From: Flavobacteriales bacterium
Lineage (GTDB): Bacteria; Bacteroidota; Bacteroidia; Flavobacteriales_D; Sanyastnellaceae
Reading direction: 5' to 3'
Length of the DNA stretch: 12,951 nucleotides
Assembly (NCBI GenBank): GCA_011524845.1
Contig: WTJL01000098.1
Location: 1 to 12,951 of the forward strand
Every line of letters begins with the position of its first letter. Positions within the stretch are counted from its first letter, which is position 1. The translations under genes were made by a program, and so were the position numbers. Positions 7,972-12,951 of the stretch are shown here, piece after piece. A model generated the notes under the pieces. It saw only the letters and a program-made list of their open reading frames with translations, searched no databases and was not told the origin of the DNA.

Positions 7972-8895
7972 TCAAGGTAGCCCAAGGCAGGCCACCACGT
8001 GACGGTCCATGCCTTGCAAATCGCGCAGAATTTCCACGTGTTTCCAACCTCCTGAGGCGACCAACATGTCGGCGACTTCCGCCGCCTTTTCCGTGTGGCA
8101 TTCCATCCCCAACCATCCTCCCTGACGAAGGCCACCCGAGGCGCACCACGCCTCCAATGCTCGGTAAAACACGAGGGGATTGTCGTCCGGCACAAACAGT
8201 GCCACCTCGGGCTCGTGGTCGGTGACTCGGGCATGCAGGGTGTCCCTCTCGGATTCAGGGATGTAGGGTGGGTTGGACACCACCAGGTGGAACGGCTCCG
8301 TCGGAGGCGTCGCATTCAGGAGGTCGGCCGATTCGAAAACCACCTCAAGGCCTGTGGACGCCGCATTGCCCGCAGCCATGTCAAGGGCGGACGCAGACCA
8401 CTCCAAGCCGAGCACCTCCGCCGACGGCAAACGCTTTTTCAGCGCCAACGCCACGCATCCCGAGCCGGTGCACCAATCCACCACCCGGAAAGGGCCTGCT
8501 CCTGCATCTGAACTTTTCTGCATCTCGCGGGCCTTGGTGGCCATGGCAGCCACGAGCTCCTCGGTCTCCGGGCGTGGAATCAACACGTCGCCATTCACCT
8601 TCAAGCACAGGCCATCGAACCAAGCCTCTCCGAGCACATGTTGGATGGGCTCGCCTTCGTTCAACCGTTCTGCGAAGACAGCAAGGCGGTCAAGCTGCGA
8701 CTCTGTCCAACGCATGTCTTGGACGATGCGCGTCCCTCTCGTTTCACCCGACACATGGTCGAGCAACCAACGGGCCATGCCCGAGCGCTCCGATTCCTCC
8801 ACCCGACCGAGCCTTGAGTGCAGCCATGGCGACACGACCGAGTCGACATTGGAGGTCGGCCAAGGCCCCTGCCCCCGCCGATGCACCGAGGTCAT
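7972..8895 (-). CDS. prmC: Release factor N5-glutamine methyltransferase PrmC (HemK)
   Basis: PrmC methylates the glutamine of the GGQ motif in RF1 and RF2 with S-adenosylmethionine, raising release efficiency. The 307-residue product has the N-terminal helical release-factor-binding domain, the linker motif GEPIQHVLGEAWFDGL and LIPRPETEELV. A Rossmann methyltransferase domain follows, with the SAM-binding loop at Asp140 (VVDWCTGSGCVALALK) and the signature NPPY at 208-211 (VVSNPPYIPESE). The ATG at 8895 overlaps the mgsA stop (ATGA), which supports coupling and this start. It yields ~20 extra N-terminal residues rich in Arg, Gly and Trp compared with typical family members; a GTG at 8835 would give a more usual N-terminus. 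It is followed by ligA after 4 nt. Function is secure, the exact start less so. Confidence 0.96.
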   Translation of the reverse strand: MTSVHRRGQGPWPTSNVDSVVSPWLHSRLGRVEESERSGMARWLLDHVSGETRGTRIVQDMRWTESQLDRLAVFAERLNEGEPIQHVLGEAWFDGLCLKVNGDVLIPRPETEELVAAMATKAREMQKSSDAGAGPFRVVDWCTGSGCVALALKKRLPSAEVLGLEWSASALDMAAGNAASTGLEVVFESADLLNATPPTEPFHLVVSNPPYIPESERDTLHARVTDHEPEVALFVPDDNPLVFYRALEAWCASGGLRQGGWLGMECHTEKAAEVADMLVASGGWKHVEILRDLQGMDRHVVACLGLP

Positions 8896-9272
8896 GCCTG
8901 CCCTTCGTTCACTGCGAGCACCAGCAATTCGGCAGTCGCCCTGTTCGTGGCCAGCGCCACGTTGTGCACGTCGCATTGACGCAACAACATGTTCACGTCT
9001 GGCTCGTGGGGGTGCTTGCCCATGGGGTCGCGGAAAAACATCACCGCATCCAAATGGCCTTCCGTGATGCGTGCTGCGATTTGGGCATCCCCACCGAGGG
9101 GCCCAGAAGCCAGACGCTCCACGTCGAGACCAAGGGCTTGGATCCGACCGCCGGTCGTCCCGGTGCCCACCAATTCTCGCTGGGAAAACCACGCCTTGTG
9201 GCGCTTCACAAATTCCACCAGCTCGTCTTTCTTGCCATCGTGGGCAATCAACGCCACCCGTTTCAATTTCAT
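8892..9272 (-). CDS. mgsA: Methylglyoxal synthase MgsA
   Basis: MgsA converts dihydroxyacetone phosphate to methylglyoxal and phosphate, a cytoplasmic bypass of lower glycolysis used when sugar phosphates accumulate and phosphate is short. The 126-residue product aligns along its length with known enzymes: KRVALIAHDGKKDELVEF, the phosphate-binding GTGTTGGRI, SGPLGGD with the catalytic Asp62 (Asp71 in E. coli), FFRDPMGKHPHEPDV with His89 and Asp92 (His98 and Asp101 in E. coli), and ALATNRATAELL. All key residues are present at constant offset. The ATG at 9272 (MKLKR) matches the family N-terminus. An in-frame ATG at 9305 would add 11 residues and sits 12 nt after the amylase stop, so it remains possible. 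The gene overlaps prmC by 4 nt and follows a starch-type glycosidase gene, consistent with a link to sugar influx, though that link is inference. Confidence 0.96.
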   Translation of the reverse strand: MKLKRVALIAHDGKKDELVEFVKRHKAWFSQRELVGTGTTGGRIQALGLDVERLASGPLGGDAQIAARITEGHLDAVMFFRDPMGKHPHEPDVNMLLRQCDVHNVALATNRATAELLVLAVNEGQA

Positions 9273-9317
9273 GACGTGAAAGTACACCTCGGGAACGAGG
9301 CACATGTGACCATGTCG

Positions 9318-10769
9318 TTACGCGTCTGTGGCCATCACGCAGTAGCTCCAAGGACCGAGCGCTTGACCTTCTGACCAGCCGTCGACATCCCCTTCGCCCA
9401 TCACCACGTTCAACTCCGCCTCAGGCAGGTCGAAAGACACCTGTTGAGGCGCGTCCGAGAAATTGATCACCACCACCACAGCGCTGCCGTTTTTCTCCTT
9501 CTTGAAGGCAAAGACATGCTCGTCTGCAGAAGTCTTCAGCACCTCTGGTGCGCCACCAAAGTCGCCGTTCCAAAGGGCTTCGCGGGAATGGTTGAGTTCG
9601 TTGAGCGTGCGGTAGAATTCCGTCTTGCTGTACGCGCCCCACTGGACCGTGTCCTTTTCGAAAAACCGAAGGCGCTCTGTGTTGAAGGACTCTTGACCGG
9701 AGTACACCAACGGCATGTCGAGCAGCGTGGCTGCAAGCACCCCCATGGCATCTCCCGCGTCACCGTAACGCTCCTCCACCGTGCCGTTCCAGCTGTTTTC
9801 GTCGTGGTTTGTGATGAAGCCCATCCGGTACGCGTCGCTCGGGAACCGCTCCGCCTCTTCCTCCAGGTAATCCCGCAACACCTGAACGGGCTCTTTGCCT
9901 TGCGCCACTTGGTTGGTCAAGTGGTGGAAGTGCCAACCGTAGCTCATGTCAAACGCCCGGTTGTGGTGGTCGGGCTCTTCCGCTTCCGCCAACATGAAGA
10001 CGTCAGGATTCACCGCTTCCAGCTGACGACGTGCCATGTCCCAAAACGGAGTGGGCACCTTCATGGCCACATCGCAACGGTACCCGTCGATGCCGCACTC
10101 GGCCACCCAAAACGCCATGGCGTCCGCCATGGCTGCGTACAGGCCGTTGTCCACGCCTCCCTCCCAATCGAGCTGGGCAACATCCCACCAGTCGGTGCCG
10201 AGGGGTGGCTGAAGGTTGCCGAGGCTGTCCAACAAGTAGTACTCCTTGTGGTCCTCGGTCCAGACGCAATCGAAGGCGCTGTGGTTGGCCACCCAGTCCA
10301 AAATCACGCGCATGCCCAATCCATGGGCCGCCTCCGTCAACGCGCGAACGTCGTCGTGCGTGCCGTAGTCAGGGTTGACCGCGTAGTAGTCTTGGACACT
10401 GTACGGGCTGCCCAACGAACCGCTCCCAGGCTCCGCGATGTAGTTGTTCTTGTTTTCCCCGCCTTTGCGGTTCACCTCTCCAATCGGATGAATGGGCATC
10501 AGCCAAAGGATGTCCACGCCAAGTTCCTTGAGTCGAGGAAGGTCTGGCAAGAAGGCTTCGATGGTGCCTTCAGGCGTGTGCTGACGAAGGTTGACCTCGT
10601 AGATGGTCGCGTTTTTGGTCCATTCCGCATGCACCAAGGCATCGGCTTGTTCCGCCGACCCCTTCACCTGGGCGTCGCCAGACGGAGACGGGGTTCCACA
10701 AGACGTCAAGGCTGCAGCCAGCACGAAGGCCACAGAGGCCAGAGAAACAGGGAGGTTCAAGCGGGTCAT
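9318..10769 (-). CDS. GH13 alpha-amylase-family glycoside hydrolase, lipoprotein
   Basis: The 483-residue product is a predicted envelope lipoprotein. It has a short signal peptide with lipobox LTSC (lipidated Cys24) followed by a Gly/Ser/Pro linker, and then a GH13 (beta/alpha)8 barrel. Conserved regions are in order: region I DWVANH (Asp158-His163), region II DGYRCDVA with nucleophile Asp233, region III VFMLAEAEEP with acid/base Glu262, and region IV FITNHDENSW with Asp323. A C-terminal beta domain (HVFAFKKEKNGSAVVVVINF) ends the protein. It should cleave or rearrange alpha-glucans such as starch or glycogen fragments outside the cytoplasm; the exact specificity is not readable. The frame extends to 10844, but the ATG at 10769 starts the lipoprotein signal, whereas the longer form would bury it and run into the terminator hairpin. 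No acidic run follows Cys24, so a surface-export signal is not evident. It is the first gene of the minus-strand cluster. Confidence 0.93.
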   Translation of the reverse strand: MTRLNLPVSLASVAFVLAAALTSCGTPSPSGDAQVKGSAEQADALVHAEWTKNATIYEVNLRQHTPEGTIEAFLPDLPRLKELGVDILWLMPIHPIGEVNRKGGENKNNYIAEPGSGSLGSPYSVQDYYAVNPDYGTHDDVRALTEAAHGLGMRVILDWVANHSAFDCVWTEDHKEYYLLDSLGNLQPPLGTDWWDVAQLDWEGGVDNGLYAAMADAMAFWVAECGIDGYRCDVAMKVPTPFWDMARRQLEAVNPDVFMLAEAEEPDHHNRAFDMSYGWHFHHLTNQVAQGKEPVQVLRDYLEEEAERFPSDAYRMGFITNHDENSWNGTVEERYGDAGDAMGVLAATLLDMPLVYSGQESFNTERLRFFEKDTVQWGAYSKTEFYRTLNELNHSREALWNGDFGGAPEVLKTSADEHVFAFKKEKNGSAVVVVINFSDAPQQVSFDLPEAELNVVMGEGDVDGWSEGQALGPWSYCVMATDA

Positions 10770-10802
10770 GTTCTTCAGATTTGGACCGCCAAGGTAGGAC
10801 AA

Positions 10803-10841
10803 AAAAAGGGGTTCGTGTACAATGCACACCAACCCCTTTTT
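10803..10841 (-). terminator. Rho-independent terminator after parC, symmetrical and possibly bidirectional
   Basis: A perfect 11-bp inverted repeat (AAAAAGGGGTT with AACCCCTTTTT) encloses a 17-nt centre that can add four more pairs (GTGT/ACAC) after one C-C mismatch, leaving a 7-nt loop. On the minus strand it ends in seven T residues and lies 17 nt beyond the parC stop, exactly where a terminator is expected. On the plus strand it also ends in five T residues. It lies 33 bp before the amylase ATG, so it separates parC from the amy-mgsA-prmC-ligA cluster. Confidence 0.85.
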
Positions 10842-10858
10842 CAACCGTTTCTCCCCCG

Positions 10859-12951
10859 TCAGAACAACGAGGCCTGCCCACTGCTGTCGGCAGATTCTGC
10901 TGGCGAATTCTGCTTGACCGGCATCTCCTCAGCCGGTGCAGTCGCGGCGGCGGCGTCAGCCGTGTCGCCGTTTCCAGCTTCAGGTGTCTTGGCCTCCTGC
11001 TCCCGCTGGGCATCGGCATCCCGGGCCGCCTGCAGTTCCTTTTCGTGCGCCTCCTCGAGGTCTTTCACCGGAGCTTCGAGGCTGACTTCGGTCACCGGGA
11101 GGGCACTGAGCTTGTTGCCCAAGGCCTTGACCCCTTTGACAGAGATGAAGCCACGCAAATCCAAGATGTCGTCCTCACGGTCGCGCGTGTGCTTGAAGCG
11201 TCGGTTGTAACGAATGCGCACGTGGGGATGGTGAAGCGTGGATGCGACCCACAGCTTGGACTGCTCGTGGTCCCCGATAAAGCCGGTGGCGTTTTTGCTG
11301 AATTCCGGCAAGAAGCGCTTGACAAACCACTCTTCTTTTTCTCCTTCGTAGTACACAACGGACACCGGCTTGTCCTCGTCGAAGCGCTCGAGGTGGAGCA
11401 TGCGTTCGTCGAAGTGCGTGCTCAAGTCGAAGCCTGTGAAGATGTACTCTCCCGTGTTGAGCAAGACCAAAATCTTGTCGTCTGGCTTGAAATCTCCCAG
11501 GAACTGGCCGCGGCCATCGGCGTTCAACCGACGCACCGTGTCGTCGTACCACACCTTCCGTGCACCCAGGGTGCTGACGCCGGCCTCTTTGAGTTCAATT
11601 TTTCTCACGGCAAACTTGGAGACCAGGTTGCCCCCTGCCCCGCGTCCTTTGATGCCAATGTCGCTGAAGTCCAGGTCAAACTTGACCTTCTTCAACCGCG
11701 CCTGGGCCCGCAAGAAGACGGTCACCACTTCCGCCTCCCCGTTGGGGTTGGCGGTGAAGTACAGGATCTTCGATTTGGGCGTGCCCTTGGTGATGGGGTA
11801 TTCTCGGTCTCGGGTGATGGACGTGACGTTGAAGCGCTTCACCATGCTCCGACCTGTGGCCCCGTCGAGGTAGATGACGTTGTACGTCGTGCGCTTGTCC
11901 CCCTTCTTCCACACCGCGGCGTACAGCAAGTCCTTGCCGAAGAAAGCCTTGCTCGACACCTTGCTCACTTGCATGACCCCGTCCCGTCGGAAGACGATGA
12001 TGTGGTCGATGTCTGAACAGTCTCCGAGCAACTCTCCTTCGGTCCGCTTGAGGCCCGTGCCCACGAATCCTTCTGCGGGGTTCCAGTACAGTTTGGCGTT
12101 TGCCACCGCCACCTTGCTGCGGTCGATGGACTCGAAGGTGCGCAACTCCGTTTTGCGTTCGCGTCCCTTGCCGTACTTCTCTTTGAGCTTCTTGAACCAA
12201 TCGATGGCGTAGTCGGTGAGGTGGTCGAGGTGGTGCTTGACCTTGTCGATGTCCCCTTCCAACGCCGCGATGCGCTCGTCGGCTTTGAAGCTGTCAAACT
12301 TCGAAATGCGCTTGATGCGGATTTCTGTGAGACGGGTGACGTCCTCGTCGGTCACCTCGCGCAACAAGTGCTTGATGTGCGGCTTCAAGCCTTCGTGAAT
12401 GGCCGCAAGGATTTCCTCCCACGTCTCGCACTCTTCAATGTCGCGGTAGATGCGGTTCTCGATGAAGATTTTTTCGAGCGACGCGAAGTGCCACGTCTCC
12501 TGAAGCTCGCCGAGTTCGATCTCCAACTCGCGCTTGAGCAAGTGCCGCGTGCGGTCTGCGCTGATGCGCAAGATGTCAGAGATGCCCATGAACACCGGCT
12601 TGTCCTCGAACACCACACAACTGTTGGGGGCCAAACTCACCTCGCAGTCTGTGAACGCGTACAACGCGTCCAACATCTTGTCAGGCGACACATTGTTGGC
12701 CAAGTGCACCACCACCTCGACTTTGTCGGCGGTGTTGTCCTCGACCTTTTTGATCTTGATTTTGCCCTTGTCGTTGGCCTTGAGGATGCTGTCAATGAGC
12801 GACCCCGTGGTCACGCCATAAGGCACTTCGCGCACGACGAGCGTCTTGCTGTCCACTTTGTCAATGCGCGCCCGAACGCGAACGCGGTCTCCACGAAGAC
12901 CGTCGTTGTAGTTCTCCATGTCCGCCATGCCACCCGTGGCAAAATCCGGAT
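10859..12951 (-). CDS. parC: DNA topoisomerase IV (gyrase-type) subunit A, 5' truncated by window edge
   Basis: This is the breakage-reunion subunit of a type IIA topoisomerase that decatenates or relaxes DNA together with ParE. About 696 residues are visible, starting PDFATGGMADMENYNDG, the stretch that normally lies after the active-site Tyr. The N-terminal winged-helix region with that Tyr is therefore outside the window, and the ATG at 12928 is internal. Seen are the tower/coiled-coil part (VPYGVTTGSLIDSIL, ISDILRISADRTRHLLKRELEIELGEL, LTDYAIDWFKKLKEKYG) and the C-terminal beta-pinwheel (HIIVFRRDGVMQVSKVSSK, IKGRGAGGNLVSKFAVRKIEL, DLRGFISVKGVKALGNKLS). The weak GyrA-box equivalent and the KGVKALGN segment favour Bacteroidota ParC over GyrA. 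The last ~70 residues are a charged helix then a low-complexity Ala/Glu/Pro/Asp tail ending in GQASLF. A hairpin terminator follows 17 nt after the stop. Confidence 0.94.
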   Translation of the reverse strand, partial: PDFATGGMADMENYNDGLRGDRVRVRARIDKVDSKTLVVREVPYGVTTGSLIDSILKANDKGKIKIKKVEDNTADKVEVVVHLANNVSPDKMLDALYAFTDCEVSLAPNSCVVFEDKPVFMGISDILRISADRTRHLLKRELEIELGELQETWHFASLEKIFIENRIYRDIEECETWEEILAAIHEGLKPHIKHLLREVTDEDVTRLTEIRIKRISKFDSFKADERIAALEGDIDKVKHHLDHLTDYAIDWFKKLKEKYGKGRERKTELRTFESIDRSKVAVANAKLYWNPAEGFVGTGLKRTEGELLGDCSDIDHIIVFRRDGVMQVSKVSSKAFFGKDLLYAAVWKKGDKRTTYNVIYLDGATGRSMVKRFNVTSITRDREYPITKGTPKSKILYFTANPNGEAEVVTVFLRAQARLKKVKFDLDFSDIGIKGRGAGGNLVSKFAVRKIELKEAGVSTLGARKVWYDDTVRRLNADGRGQFLGDFKPDDKILVLLNTGEYIFTGFDLSTHFDERMLHLERFDEDKPVSVVYYEGEKEEWFVKRFLPEFSKNATGFIGDHEQSKLWVASTLHHPHVRIRYNRRFKHTRDREDDILDLRGFISVKGVKALGNKLSALPVTEVSLEAPVKDLEEAHEKELQAARDADAQREQEAKTPEAGNGDTADAAAATAPAEEMPVKQNSPAESADSSGQASLF

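Noticed and set aside
7968..8315. Upstream in-frame extension of ligA (116 extra residues)
   Set aside because: It overlaps the prmC 3' end in another frame and is Arg/Trp/Pro-rich, unlike any ligase N-terminus; MEARARIDALREEL at 7967 is the family start.
1..8895. prfC and prmC in one window as a translation-termination module
   Set aside because: They lie over 7 kb apart on opposite strands, in separate gene clusters; co-location is probably coincidental.
8896..9351. Upstream in-frame extension of prmC (152 extra residues)
   Set aside because: It is the shadow of mgsA in another frame, with a basic low-complexity composition; PrmC proteins are about 280-300 residues.
10789..10796. TACCTTGG on the minus strand as a -7 promoter element for the amylase operon
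   Set aside because: It is one mismatch from TAnnTTTG, but a matching upstream TTG element would fall in the terminator hairpin, so the evidence is too weak to call.
9444..12016. Two long plus-strand frames (588 and 411 codons) opposite the amylase and parC genes
   Set aside because: They are mirror images of confidently identified minus-strand genes, cross the terminator and parC stop without any start signal, and show no domain similarity.
1..12951. CRISPR arrays, tRNA/rRNA genes, insertion sequences, attachment sites, defence or biosynthetic clusters
   Set aside because: No regularly spaced repeats, no transposase or integrase frames and no tRNA-like folds were seen; nearly all sequence is accounted for by the genes listed.

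Overview
The window looks like a core-genome segment of a fairly GC-rich member of the Bacteroidota, probably a free-living, Flavobacteriales-like aquatic organism. The lineage is inferred from a C-terminal gliding/T9SS type B sorting domain, a TonB-dependent receptor with an N-terminal carboxypeptidase-like regulatory domain, a Bacteroidota-style topoisomerase IV subunit A, and the lack of convincing Shine-Dalgarno sequences. No RNA genes, CRISPR arrays, insertion sequences, phage genes or integration sites were seen. Both edges cut through genes.

Left block, plus strand (1-5953): the 3' end of prfC (release factor RF3) runs without a gap into a secreted 226-residue protein with a carboxypeptidase-like regulatory domain. 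That gene overlaps an 842-residue TonB-dependent outer-membrane receptor by 4 nt. A 7-codon minicistron bridges prfC and the first of these genes, with a 1-nt TGATG junction at each end. After a 158-bp spacer comes a 660-residue secreted protein: signal peptide, legume-type lectin-like domain, four Cys-paired Ig/PKD-like modules and a T9SS type B sorting domain.

Right block, minus strand (12951-5943, read leftwards): the 3' two-thirds or so of parC ends at a strong hairpin terminator. A compact probable operon follows: GH13 alpha-amylase-family lipoprotein, methylglyoxal synthase (mgsA), release-factor glutamine methyltransferase (prmC) and NAD-dependent DNA ligase (ligA). The last three are separated by a 4-nt overlap and a 4-nt gap. 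The ligA stop overlaps the end of the convergent lectin gene by 11 bp.

Most of the window is housekeeping plus surface nutrient or adhesion functions, and I do not see a clear new defence, mobile or biosynthetic system. The points most worth a second look are a possible sliding-clamp-binding pentapeptide at the ParC C-terminus, the modular lectin adhesin, the minicistron behind prfC, and the coupled partner protein of the TonB receptor, whose C-terminal half has no function I can name.
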